This document shows positions 13,138 to 24,320 of a DNA stretch of 64,000 bases, piece by piece. Source of the stretch: Trichopria drosophilae (Eukaryota > Arthropoda > Insecta > Hymenoptera > Diapriidae). A model generated the notes under the pieces. That model was given only the letters and a program-made list of their open reading frames with translations, did no database searches and was not told where the DNA came from. The number at the start of each line of letters is the position of its first letter. Position 1 is the stretch's first letter. The translations under genes were made by a program, and so were the position numbers. Location of the stretch: contig CM059582.1 in the NCBI GenBank assembly GCA_030407085.1, positions 155,520,501-155,584,500 on the forward strand, in the 5' to 3' direction.

Positions 13138-13868
13138 ACCTTACACTAAAAACATTTATATACATGCAGAAAGTGATCCTACTAATCTGGTTCCTACATA
13201 TTTCATGTTTATTACAGCGTAACATTTCTCATTTATAAAAATATTGCAAAAAACGATATTAATATTCAAGTCTATCGAATGGTTAACTCCAACAAAAAAA
13301 AAACAAGATAACATGAAACAATATAATTAACAAGACTATGTTTATGAAGAATAATACATGACGTATCAAGGATGGAAACGAAAGCTTTGTACAGAAGGAT
13401 GAGATGGATGCGAGCCCTTAACACTGTCGGAGTTATATATATATATATATAGTTTGTAATACTTTGTCGAAAATAAAAATTCATAACAAAATAATAATAA
13501 TAGCTGAACTCGTCAGTGAGGGCTCTGCGGAAGGAATCAGCCTCAGACGCCCTAACTACGAACTAATACTGCGAATAAGGCTACACCAATGCGTGACATT
13601 TATAGAAACCCCAGGTAAGAAAGGATTAAATAGTTAACAAAGGGAATTAGAGAGAGAATTAATAATGAACATTGCATGCATGGCTCAAAGAAAGGAAACA
13701 TATGACTATATACTGATTCATTTTGAATATAATAAAAGCAATTAATCAATCATAAAAGAACAAACAAACAAAAATTAAATAAATAAGTGGTAGAGTCTTA
13801 TGTATGAATCCAGAAAATGTATATAATATGTACTTGTACGTACAGAAATTGTTTAGCAAGACGTTTTC
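13138..13868. other. Non-coding stretch with a short AT microsatellite
   Basis: Mostly featureless AT-rich DNA. A short (TA)n run of about 15 bases lies at 13436-13451. The 70-codon minus-strand frame at 13272-13484 translates the TA run as a Tyr-Ile repeat and is an artefact. Confidence 0.5.
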
Positions 13869-14220
13869 GCCTTCGTAGCACAGGAGGTAGCGTACTCGAC
13901 TACGGAGTCGTAGGACGATCCCCGTTCGGGGAACAATATTTCGAATACGATTTTCAAGTGCAGCAGCTTGCTATTCGTAAGACGGTCGGCTTTGTTTGTT
14001 TACGTTTCGCAATATTGTTTATCTGGCGTAAATCGACTCATGAACGCTACTGCACTTGGTATAGGTTTCTGCACAAATGAGAAGCATGGCGCCATCTCTG
14101 AAGTCCATCTGCAGTTCTTGCAAAGTTACAAACTTAGTATAATAGATATATGAAACTCGTTAAAAATAGCGATAATACCCGTTAAAAGATAAATAAAAAA
14201 TAAATAAATAAATAAAAAAG
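13869..14220 (+). mobile_element. SINE-like element with tRNA-derived head and AAATA tail
   Basis: The head has a good RNA polymerase III box A match, TAGCACAGGAGG (13876-13887). An anticodon-arm-like stem follows (CGACT...AGTCG), and a weaker box-B-like GTTCG in CCCGTTCGGGGAAC lies about 47 bases downstream of box A. The geometry is close to a tRNA, but the T-arm loop is wrong for a functional one. The body (13935-14185) is unrelated to tRNA. The 3' end is a run of AAATA/AAATAAAT units (14186-14219), typical of a SINE tail. No clear target duplication was found. An overlapping 87-codon frame is incidental. Confidence 0.5.
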
Positions 14221-15037
14221 ACAGCTGTAGATATTAGGCGTTACTATGCAAGACAAGACTGGTGTATAATGTGAATCCATTCTTGTAACTGTATTCACAT
14301 CATTATCGAATCGGAATCTCATTATCCTTAAGTTGTAATCATTATAGTCATCAGCACCATCATCACTATCGCTATCGTCATTTTCGACGTTTAGATTCGT
14401 GATCTGATCAGCGACTCGAAAGTTTTACAACTTATTTCGTTTGATTTTGTAAATTCTGTATGCTATATTGATTGCCCATTTTTTTGTAAGATGAATTCAT
14501 GTTCGAGATTAGCAACGTCAAAAATATCGGAGCAACAAGATAGTTGAATGTTGTTTCTCAATGTGTTCCGTAATTTACGAAGGGAGCGGCACGTCCAAAT
14601 TTCATAAAGTAATATCTTGTTTTGCTTTCGAACATTTGGAATACAATTTGTATTTGTTGAGTATTCAAACAAATTTGTTATTCATAGTTGTAAGTTTTTA
14701 TGTTCCCTTTCTACATTGTACGTTTAAAAATATATTAAGTTTGTAATGTAGGAGCAAAAATACTTGTGTGAGTGGCTAGCTGCAAGTCTCCCTGCATCAG
14801 TGTTGAAAAAAAGGGGACATATGTTATATTAAAAGATCTATAAAATATAATTTTCCTTGTTGAAACTGTCTGAATGTATCGATTCAATTTAATTTCAATC
14901 TCAAAAAGAATTCAATATAGGTGACTGTCTGAAAATACAGCTGTGGCCATTCCCGGGAACATATGATAAGTGCACCCACTGTAAAGTTCGAGTGAGAAAT
15001 ATCTGTTTATGCCAATACAACCAATAATTGCGAATTG
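14221..15037. other. AT-rich non-coding stretch
   Basis: No gene or repeat boundary is supported. The short overlapping frames on opposite strands at 14463-14746 are chance frames. Confidence 0.5.
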
Positions 15038-15142
15038 CGATGGAATAGAATAGAATGAAAAAGAATCTAATCGAATGGATAATGGAATAGAATAGAATAT
15101 AATTGAACAGAATAAAATAGAATGCTATCGAATGGAATAAAA
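15038..15142 (+). repeat. Degenerate GAATA pentanucleotide microsatellite
   Basis: About 100 bases are built from GAATA/GAATG-type units (ATGGAATAGAATAGAATG and variants) with point substitutions. On the minus strand it produces an Ile/Phe/Ser-rich open frame at 14901-15149 that should not be read as a protein. Confidence 0.85.
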
Positions 15143-15794
15143 TGTTCACAATTATGTTTTACAACGATATTCTATAATCTGATATGGTACCGAACTACAA
15201 TTCATCAATTGATAAATCATTGCTGTAAAAGATTATGGAATATGTATTTATATTTTTACATTCAATGAATCAGAATCTGTATTTAACATAAAGTGACATA
15301 AACTGAGCAGCCAATTTATAATATCGCCCCCGTTGGTTGATGCCATGATGTAGCGAAATGGTTGTATGTCGATTTGTACATATATGGGCAAATCTCTGGA
15401 ACTTTTAAATTTCAGCCTCTCAATAAATTTTTTTTTAAACTTCAAGCACAACATTGGCGTTGGGTATATGTATTCATATCTACATAAGAAGTAAAAATGT
15501 ACGCTCGTGTATCCTTTTTACTCAACGGCATTAAAACTTTACGGTACAATGTCCAAAATATTGACCACCGGGATGAGCTTGAAATTTTGATTTTTTGAAA
15601 AGTTAATAATTAAATAACGCATTTCCGCCCAATTTTTTAAAAATATCACTTATGTGAGAGTTGAAGATGTATATAACATTGCATTTTAAGCAATATTTAT
15701 TTAATATTTTGTTTTATAATTAAATAAACCAATAAAAATTATCATTTTTATAAAAAAAATAGGATTACAGGTAAATGCTTAATTGGATCGCCCT

Positions 15795-15990
15795 AAGATT
15801 GTGTATAATAGGATTTCCGAGGTCGCCGATTATGAATCTGAGTTCAGATTTTGGAAATTCAAAATGGCGGATCCAAGATGGCGGTGAAAAATGAAGTTAT
15901 TAGTAGATTTCGTTAAAATTGGATCTGCCACATTGAAATTTCAAAATCTGAGCTCAGATTCGTAATCATCAGCCCGAAAACTCCTGTATA
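15795..15990. repeat. Dispersed foldback core with GGCGGATCC/GATCTGCC centre
   Basis: Two inverted halves are visible. The left (about 15818-15888) contains GAATCTGAGTTCAGATTTTG, then AAATTCAAAATGGCGGATCC. The right (about 15918-15985) contains ATTGGATCTGCCACATTG, AAAATCTGAGCTCAGATTC and GTAATCATCAGCCCG. The same words form the spacer of the 8268-8771 element and degraded copies at 9300-9670 and perhaps 55190-55350. It is non-coding and interspersed. Confidence 0.65.
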
Positions 15991-16044
15991 GTAAATTTAT
16001 ATAATAGCACATATGCTCATATACGAGTATATGCAGTTATATCA

Positions 16045-16194
16045 GGTCAAAATTCATATATGAGCATATATGATTATACATGGATTATATATAATTATAT
16101 ATGGACTATATATGAATCATATATGATGATATATGATCATATATGTCCATATATGGTTCATATATGATCCATATATGATTCATTTTTTCCCGGG
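16045..16194. repeat. CATATATGA-rich palindromic array ending in TTTTTTCCCGGG
   Basis: Overlapping palindromic words (CATATATG, TCATATATGA, CCATATATGG) fill about 140 bases, followed by ATTCATTTTTTCCCGGG (16178-16194). That terminus matches the right end of 1255-1645, so both belong to one family. I did not find a matching left end here, so the copy appears truncated. Confidence 0.65.
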
Positions 16195-18464
16195 TTATCA
16201 CTTATACATAGACTCGAAATGCATATTTTGTTTTACAATAGCTCTAATTTGAAACACATTGCTTAAACAAGTATAATAAAGAATTGTTTTTCTTTAAACA
16301 CATAAAGAACACCAAATTTTATCTGAATAAACATACTTTTAGTTTCTGACCACAATGTTACTAAGCTTACAGTGTTTAATTCATCGTTAAATTACGACTT
16401 TATAAATACTTCTTTCAATAACTTTGAAAATATGTAAAATATAAGAATGCCGCGCACTTTACATACTTATATAAGGTATTTACTTACCAGCACACCGAAC
16501 AACAACTTGATATTGGCGATATTTTGAATGTGCCACGAAAAATAGTCAATTTTCTGAAATTGGCACGTTTTTGGAATGTATGTTTACACTTGTATAACAT
16601 CAACAGTTTAAGGCGCACACAAATGAGTAAAGTGTCAAACACTTCATTATTGTGTCCTTTAATAACCAAAAACAATAAATATTCGATTTCTAAGACGGCG
16701 CGGATAATAAATAAACAAGTTTAAATAAGTTTAGAATTTACGAAATTCAAGGGACGGGTACTGTAGGCTCACTCTATGCAATTAAATGTGTGGCACATAT
16801 AATTCATATGAATATATTGCTTTATGAAATGTTTGCCTCCATTTCGCGCTAAAAACACAAGGTTAACTCACGCGACGCAAATACAATACTCATAAGAGTA
16901 AAAAATAACATGCAAGGGACGCATGAAATTTCATTATTTTTTTATCTATAAATAATTATAGAACGTCTCTGTACCTTCGGGCGACTTCGAAATTCATCAA
17001 GCTTTTTATTTATGATATCTTGAAGTATAAAAAAAATATAGCATTTGTGTGAAAGCAATGACGTTCAAGTAGTGTCAGAGGACTCCACAGTTTAAAAGTT
17101 CTAGAGATTTGCCCATATACGTGTCGGTCATTGCAAATGCATATAATATCATGAAAAGGGCCCAAATTACTCGTACATCATAGTATTATCAGAGCCTATA
17201 TCATATTTATATACAGAATGTAAATCAAAATTCATTCTCCGAATATAGAAAAATATTATATACGCCTTCTCTAATATAATTATTTCATTGGAGCCAATAC
17301 TTGGTTATTTTATATCAAAGAGTAAAATAACTTTAATTTAACTGATTATACTCGGTACACTACTTCTTATATATCGCGTCAAGATGTTATTTCCAGCGCA
17401 CGAGATGTTTTCTCAATACAGTAGTATTGCGTGTCGGACAGGTCGCGGGATCGCTGAATCTACGGCAGTATTAAAAGAACTGTCAAACTCAATATGTCCG
17501 TTGTTGTCAAATGTGATTTCTTTAATTTATTTTTAATGAAACGTAAAATGAAGTGTATGAAATGTAATTTATATCTGGAATGCAATTTATAAAAGTCGGA
17601 ACTCTGTACAAATTAAAAAAGTAACTCCCTACTCCACCTTTTTTAACTAAAAATGTTTTATTTGAAGTATAATATACACTTTAAGAAAAATCCGTATTAT
17701 ATATCATAACAGCTTTAAAGAATCGTCAGCTTCTCGTCACTGTTCATGTTTCGATTTAAACTTTATATCCCTAATTAAAAGGGAATCGATCATTACGTAT
17801 TATTTTAATTCAATCGATAAAAGCGATTAAAATTCTTCTGATAAAATTCCCTTAATATCGTATAAGATCAATATAAAATCATATAAACTCCCGAATTGGG
17901 CAACTTTTGGAAAATTTACCATAACTCTAATTATTAAATAATGTTTTCAATTAATAAAATGTTCTCAATGAAAAGAAACAAAGAGAGCAGAAACGCTCAT
18001 TCTAGGAATCGGTGACACTTTATTGGGAAAACACCTACATCTGACTTTAGAAGAAGCAAGACGTTCCTAATTCAGGTTAATGGACGGTCGGAAGACAAAC
18101 TGCGTTAGTGATGCCAATGCCGAAAGGACTTCGAATAGAGTTCCAGTAGAGAGCTCTTATGTCTCCCAGGAGGCGATGTGGTGCAATCGATTTCGCTTGC
18201 AGATACCCCAAGATCTGCTCGGTTGCAAGACATTGAGTTACTTTCTGATCGAACTATTGATCAGTTAACTTGTTTCATAACAATCTGTTAACCTTGATGA
18301 TCTTACAAGTTGATTACCTTGTAGAGGTATTTTAAATCATGAACCCAAACTGTACGCTATGGAAAATTATACAGGACTTCTACTTGGATAGGATATATTT
18401 TTTCCATTCTGTATAGAATTTCATGCTCCAGCCATAGTAAGTTATTAAATAAATAACATATAGG
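16195..18464. other. AT-rich non-coding stretch
   Basis: No supported gene. Two opposite-strand frames at 16484-16724 overlap each other and are unconvincing. A GC-richer patch at 18060-18270 is open for about 58 codons on the minus strand without an ATG and shows no recognisable motif. Confidence 0.45.
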
Positions 18465-18468
18465 GCGT

Positions 18469-18800
18469 TTCACGCTAGATCGGATAGCCAGGAAGGTCAT
18501 GGTCGTGGATTTTCTTCAAATTTTGAGGGATGATTGTATATGAGAAGATGGTAAAAAAAAAATTTTTCAGATTTTTAAACCTCATTTTCGGCCGATATAA
18601 AAATCGGATAAAGTTTGGCAAGGCTCTTTATTTGTGGCAGTTTTAACGTACATACTCAAATAAAAATTTTCCTCTAAAAAAAGATCTTTTACTTTTTTTC
18701 TCAAAAAATTAGATTTTTTCCAATTTGCCCAACATTTAAAATTTTGACAGAATGTACGCATATTTGTGGACCCCATAGACTAGTCATGGACGTATGTCAT
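18469..18800. repeat. Probable repeat beginning GGGCGTTTCACG
   Basis: The start GGGCGTTTCACG resembles the outer end of the 28434-29083 palindrome, which read inward from its right side begins AGGGGGCGTTTTACGTGA. The following A/T-homopolymer-rich sequence and the CATGGTCGTGGATTTTC word have the look of an interspersed element. I could not find its other end, so the extent is a guess. Confidence 0.35.
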
Positions 18801-20135
18801 TGGGTACTAGCTGGATTTTCTTAACAAAGTAATTAATTTAAAAATTACTTTACAAAATAGAGTTGGAAAAACTCGACTCTTGTTCGACATCTGTGCAATA
18901 TATCACAATAACATATATGGGAGTTTTGAAGATCTTTTTATTCCCTACAATACCTTCAAAGAAAGTTTAAGCCAACATTCAACACATCCCTAGTTGTGTT
19001 TAAAAAACGTGAAAATATGCGATTTTCTGCCATTTTTACCCTCTAACTCATTTTATTCAATAAGTAGCAAAAAGTTGCCTGTCAATAACTTGTAGAGTGC
19101 GAAAAAGCATAGAATTTAACCCCTTGTTTATTTCATTACAACAAAAATCATTAGTGGACAATTTTTTTAAAGGCAGTGAAAGTAGGTCGCTACAACGTTT
19201 TCAAGTTAATTACTAGAAAAGGAATAAAATCACTGACATCTTGTATAACAGTTTGCACTAACCACCTACAGTAATTAATTGTAATCGCTTTTATTATGTA
19301 ATTTTGATAAACATCTCGCTGAGCAAGTTTGTTAAAATATATCTCAGATCGTAAAACTGTTGAATACGCGTGGTTCCACAAAACATTTAGTTTGTTTACA
19401 TCATAACAGTACTGTAAAATTACAAAAAAAATTTGTGAAAATGTGTTAAAAAAGTACTGGAATAACATATTGTCATTTTCAACATTTTTAATGTAGAAAA
19501 TCGTGAAAGATCGAAATAATATGCCCGGATTTTCCGGCAAACATAATTCATTTTCAGTCTTGAAAATCTTTTAGCATTTGTCATGACCACCATGGAAGTG
19601 TTTCGTCATTATGATATGCAGATGGTGTTGCGAAATATATGATTTCCGCTCGACACAGTTAAAGTTATAAAATTTGCATAAATACATGAAGCACCCAAAA
19701 TATAAAGACGTATTGTTCTGTATATATTATTTATTAATATACGGTTATTAACATATATTACGAACAAAACCTTCCTAATTGACTCACTGTAAGAGAGAAT
19801 GAGAAAGAGAAAATATTACACTACTTCCATGTCAAGATTCCTTACTTCTATTTTTTCTTAGAGATATATTAATCTAAATAAAATACAGTTCCATTCTGCT
19901 TAAATTTATTTAATTTTATCAAAATTTTAACGGTATGCCTCGACATTCTATGTCCTAAACTATAACCTAACCAAAAATATATGACCAAAATTAATGTAGA
20001 ATTTTTTGTTTCCTTACTTCCAATTGGATTGTAGTGATCTCTAAAAATGTTTATTGTCGTAAAAATACTTTTTCAATAATATTTTAAACTGTGACCTGGG
20101 CAAATCTTGATGAAGGCGAAAGATAAGCATATCCT
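18801..20135. other. AT-rich non-coding stretch
   Basis: A 116-codon minus-strand frame (19190-19540) is present. Its product is rich in Ile, Phe, Tyr and Asn and shows no domain I know. It may be part of an unrecognised element or chance. Nothing else is supported. Confidence 0.35.
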
Positions 20136-20139
20136 GCAT

Positions 20140-20375
20140 ATTCTTATGTAATTTTACAACATTGAGAATATATGTATTAAAACCGCGATAGAATGTTGTA
20201 AAATCATAAAATACATGTAATTTTACAATACATTATTTAGAAATTGTATACTCACAATAAAATGTTGTAATTTTACAAAATATATTTTGAAATCGCAATA
20301 TCTGTTACAAATTTACATTATTTTCGTACTGTAATTTTGTTGTAAAATTACAACCACTTTTAAGAGTCCTCCTAT
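20140..20375. repeat. Cluster of TTGTAAAATTACAA palindromic words
   Basis: TGTAATTTTACAA and TTGTAAAAT recur about six times on both strands within 235 bases, ending in TTGTTGTAAAATTACAACC. The copies are irregularly spaced, about 40-60 bases apart, with AATATAT-type linkers. It looks like an imperfect palindromic repeat or old foldback. There are no coding features. Confidence 0.5.
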
Positions 20376-20399
20376 ACAATTTGTAAATCAAGCTTATGT

Positions 20400-20745
20400 A
20401 TATTGAAGCTTTATTAAACGAAAATGTCTTTATTGGCGTTAATTAAACGACCCACATGATTGTTTACTTTCTGAAACTTATAATGATTTAGTTATATACG
20501 TGTTTTATTACTTGAGTATATTTGAGCAAATTTAAACGTCTTTCAAACAGGCATATTTATGTACAGTATAACACATTTATTAAACGTACTTATATTTATG
20601 GCACTCCAGAAATGATTTATTTGTTTACGCATACGATAGACGAACATTAAACGAAAATTGAATAAACGTGTTAGCATTATGCGATTATATGATACACCGA
20701 AACGTTTTAAAGTAGGCGTACATTTAATAAACGTATATTGATCAA
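20400..20745 (+). repeat. Loose cluster of TTAAACG words
   Basis: TTAAACG or AATAAACG occurs at least seven times in about 340 bases (near 20414, 20440, 20531, 20581, 20647, 20663 and 20728). CG is otherwise uncommon in this DNA. Spacing is irregular, so it is a diverged repeat or a motif cluster rather than a clean satellite. Confidence 0.35.
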
Positions 20746-21655
20746 TAGTGTTTTTATTTGGTTGTGGATTTATTTAACTCACTAATTTCACGGTCATTAA
20801 TAATATGAAACGATTTCATTGAAGCTTTCTGTACTGCACGTTTGTGAGTTTATATTTAATTAATATGTCAATTGAATATTATGTTTGAAGTAACGTTAAT
20901 AGTATTATTAAGGTAGTGCAATATTCAGAAAATGGTTGATAATATTCTGGAATATGTAGACTGATCTCTGTCTCGGAAACTGCAGTGACTTATAACCACA
21001 CGTAGTATCATGACATGCACGTAACCATGCACAATTATTGCGCGGTCATGAGTGTCCGGTGTAAAGTCCCATCTATTGTAAAGTCAAATATCAGCATATA
21101 TACATTGTATATGAAGGTTCATAACTGTGTTTGCTATCATGTTCGATTATGCATATAATTATTGATTATCCTGCATCGTTTTAGTGATATTCCTTACTAG
21201 CAGATTGAGTGGAATTAACTACTTATGTACTTTAAATAGACTCTTTTTTATCACATTACAATTATTAATTAATTCAAGTAAATAAATGTTAAGAGTGTTA
21301 ATTTACTTAAATTGAATAATATTTCATTGCGAATCGTATTTTTTGTTCAGTAATTTGTAAATATTTTAATTTATTTCTTATACTGGAATTTATGCAGATA
21401 ACTTCGATAGTTATTAAATGTTCGTCCTTTAAGATACAATAATAAAGTATTTTCTAAAATTTTGAAAACAGTAAAATCTGTTTACACTTAATGTTTTCAT
21501 GTTATTATCTTACAATTTAAAAGAGTGTTTTATTCCCATCGTTTTTATTCGCTACTGCATTCACGTATAAAAAGCTAATTTAATCAGAAAACAAAGTCCA
21601 TACTTACACGAATGTTACTTGTCAAAGACATTTTTCTAAGTATACTGAGACCGTA

Positions 21656-22250
21656 CCCAAATAAAAAAAGTTAGTGTGGCACAAGTGTGGCAAAAGTGTG
21701 GCTGCTGTTATGCGCAGTAGACGGAGCCACACACATACCACATAAGATACAGCGATTGCTCCAAGTAAGGTGAAAGTGTGGAATAAGTGTGGCGTTCGAG
21801 ATTAAGTATATTTTTGCAAGTGTGGCATAAGTGTGGCAGTCGACACTTGGTATATTTTGCAAGTGGGGCATAAGCGTGGCGGTGGGCATTAAGTATATTT
21901 TTAAAGTGTGGCAGTCGGCACTGGGTATACTTGTGCCCCACACTTGTAAATAATTATACTTAGTGTCGACCGCCACACTTATGCCCCACTTGTAAAAATA
22001 TACCAAGGACTGCCACACTTATGCCACACTTTAAAAATATACCAAGTGTCTACTGCCACACTTATGCCACACTTGCAAAAATATACTTAATCTCGAACGC
22101 CACACTTATTCCACACTTTTACTGTACTTGGAGCAATCGCTGTATCTTATGTGGTATATGTGTGGCTCCGTCTACTGCACCACACATTCGCCACATAACA
22201 GCAGCCACACTTTTGCCACACTTAGGCCACGCTAACTTTTTTTATTCGGG
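21656..22250. mobile_element. 595-bp palindromic MITE made of GTGTGGC units, TA target site
   Basis: The ends are CCCAAATAAAAAAAGTTAG and its complement with one change (CTAACTTTTTTTATTCGGG). TA flanks each side (21654-21655 and 22251-22252). The arms mirror each other almost completely around about 21950. Each arm holds several copies of GTGTGGCATAAGTGTGGC-like words separated by AAGTATATTTTT linkers, plus a unique GATACAGCGATTGCTCCAAG block. Three open frames of 77-115 codons inside are translations of these units, not genes. It has no transposase and would fold into one long hairpin. Confidence 0.85.
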
Positions 22251-22252
22251 TA

Positions 22253-24136
22253 CTAGTATAATTAGTTATGGAATTCTCCTTATTTTATATTAATATTTTG
22301 CACATGAGTCTTATACGTGATACATTTCCTTTTCGGAAATATTAAAGTTATACAACAAACGGGTATGATAGTTCTGCCAGTACATTAGTTTATTATGTGC
22401 ACAAAATTATACTAAACTCTACAGTCAATTTATAAAAGCATCGATATCGATAAATGTCATAAAATCTCGACTATAAAAACTTCGGTACCATACGATAGCG
22501 TATATGGACTGTTTAATCATTTATGATAATCTTTATTTGAAAATGTGTAAAATACATGATATGTTAAATATTAAACAAATGTATTAGAAGCAAATTATGA
22601 AAACTATTCGTTCTTTTAAAAATAGATATGTTATAATCTTTTCCGAACAATGTAAGAATCAACTAAATGTTTGTTTTTCTTCTCTACATGTAAGAAAAAT
22701 AATGTAATCAAAAATAAGTAAGTGCAAAGGGATTTGTTGTACAGCTTGTGATAAATAGAGCATATGTTTTGAGCTAGGATCAAACATTTTTCAAAATGAC
22801 CGGTCTTGTGGTTGGACATGAGCCGAATCGTGCCAGTATATCATCACGTATCTCTGGTCGTAATGGTTTCGAGCAATCGTACCAGCAGACGAAGGCTGTA
22901 CGTACTTGAGAGAATTACGGCACCGTAGTTATTGACTCTTTCTACTTACAAAACTTCGTCTTAAAAAGAGCAGTCTCATAATCGCATTTCTAACAAATAG
23001 TGCAATTAAGCAACACATAGTTTGTTGTTGCTTTTTAACGAACACAAAATTAAACGAAAACTATATTTTGAATTTTATTTAACATTGCAAAAGAAATTTT
23101 CGCAACATTAATTACGTTAAATAAAATTTAACAATATATAACAACTTTAATTCTCGCAAAACGGTTTTTATAATTATGCATACCAATAAATGGTTTATAC
23201 AATAATATTAACAAGTTTCACAATTAATGTTATGCCATAAAATACTTCATATTTTTTATATTACTATTGTGCTGTATAATTGGTACCAACCATAGTGTGA
23301 TAAATTGTTTTGCAATTCTTAATCGAGCATGTATATTTTCAGAAGAAGGATATGGGTTTCATTGCATCATTTAGTTGAATGCTTGAATCTTTTTGATATT
23401 CTTTTTCTGCGGTCAATATAACATAACTAAATGTTGAATGAAGTCTTTTATTCAAAAGTTAAGTAAAAACATTAAATACATTTCCATACATCACTTATAC
23501 CCACAGCGTGAAAAGTTTGTTTTTGTACGATTTACGCCTCATTTATATCATCCAGCAGACACGCTGTAAATTTACTCCGCTTATAACTTTTTTCATTTAA
23601 AACATTTATTCTGAAAAATGTATTCATTTTAAAGTGATTAATTGTATCATTCGTTTTATGTAATGATATTCAATAACTCAATGAACATCATAATTTGTTT
23701 TTAAACGAGTTGCTTATTATACTATATAAAATAAATGATTGAATTAAAATGGACTTAATTAGAATCTTACAGATAAAAACATATTCGTATTATACGTTTA
23801 TATTTGTCATAAGTTAATGTTTGTCATAGATTTGTGTAAGGTAATTTTAATTATTATATGGTAAAACGTTTTATTATTCATAAATATGTATAGGAGAAAT
23901 GTTTTTACTATCTAAATGAACTACAATTATTACAAACTGAAGATTTGTTGAATTGTATAGAAATTGCAAAAATATCGCAATAAAATTATTTTAACGTGAT
24001 ATTCGTAATTTTTATTTACTCTCACATATATGGAACTTAATATGAAAAGATACATATTTGTAAATAAAAATTTAGGCGCATTATAAGCGTAATGTTAAGA
24101 CAAGTGGCGAGATAACTAATGAATTTGGCAATAATT
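22253..24136. other. AT-rich stretch, probably intron
   Basis: No gene is supported. It lies immediately 3' of the minus-strand exon at 24143-24303 and so is read as its downstream intron. A somewhat GC-richer patch at 22800-22925 is open on the minus strand for about 45 codons but shows no immunoglobulin signature or usable splice pair. Confidence 0.45.
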
Positions 24137-24142
24137 GCTTAC
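24137..24142 (-). other. Splice donor of the immunoglobulin exon
   Basis: The minus strand reads ATAG|GTAAGC across the exon end, a strong match to the metazoan 5' splice-site consensus. The matching acceptor, with a T-rich tract and CAG, sits at 24304-24320. Confidence 0.8.
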
Positions 24143-24303
24143 CTATGACGGTGAAGTTCACTTTATGATTCCGTGTTGGTGAATTTTGGAAATCCACCCT
24201 ACATCGGTATTCTCCTTCGTCACTCTCTTGAATGTTCTGAATAAGAAGGTATGCAGGCACGGAAATCTTCGACTTTCCAATATGTGGATCTCTTGCATCA
24301 TAA
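24143..24303 (-). CDS. Internal exon of a Sidestep-family immunoglobulin protein
   Basis: Read on the minus strand, this 161-bp exon is preceded by a TTTATTTATTTTCAG acceptor and followed by a GTAAGC donor. It encodes 53 complete codons, entering in phase 2 and leaving in phase 1. The product opens with [10 protein letters not shown] and contains [11 protein letters not shown] (about residues 29-39), the F-strand of an immunoglobulin V-type fold with its second disulphide cysteine. It ends [16 protein letters not shown], a junction typical of the insect Sidestep family of cell-surface ligands for Beaten-path receptors in axon guidance. The first domain cysteine and the signal peptide must lie in an upstream exon. 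No partner exon was found in the window, so both flanking introns are probably very long. The exact paralogue is uncertain. Confidence 0.85.
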
Positions 24304-24320
24304 CTGAAAATAAATAAAAA

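Noticed and set aside
13869..13935. Possible functional tRNA
   Set aside because: The anticodon arm leaves a 4-base loop and the T-arm lacks a normal TTCRA loop. A SINE head fits better.
18090..18270. 58-codon minus-strand stop-free stretch in a GC-richer patch
   Set aside because: No ATG, no splice context and no recognised motif. The plus strand is open over the same bases, so this is probably chance.
21671..22293. Three His/Tyr/Leu-rich frames of 77-115 codons
   Set aside because: They translate the GTGTGGC repeat units of a palindromic MITE.
22800..22925. GC-richer minus-strand open patch, considered as another exon of the immunoglobulin gene
   Set aside because: It lacks the W and C landmarks of an immunoglobulin domain and has no convincing acceptor and donor pair.
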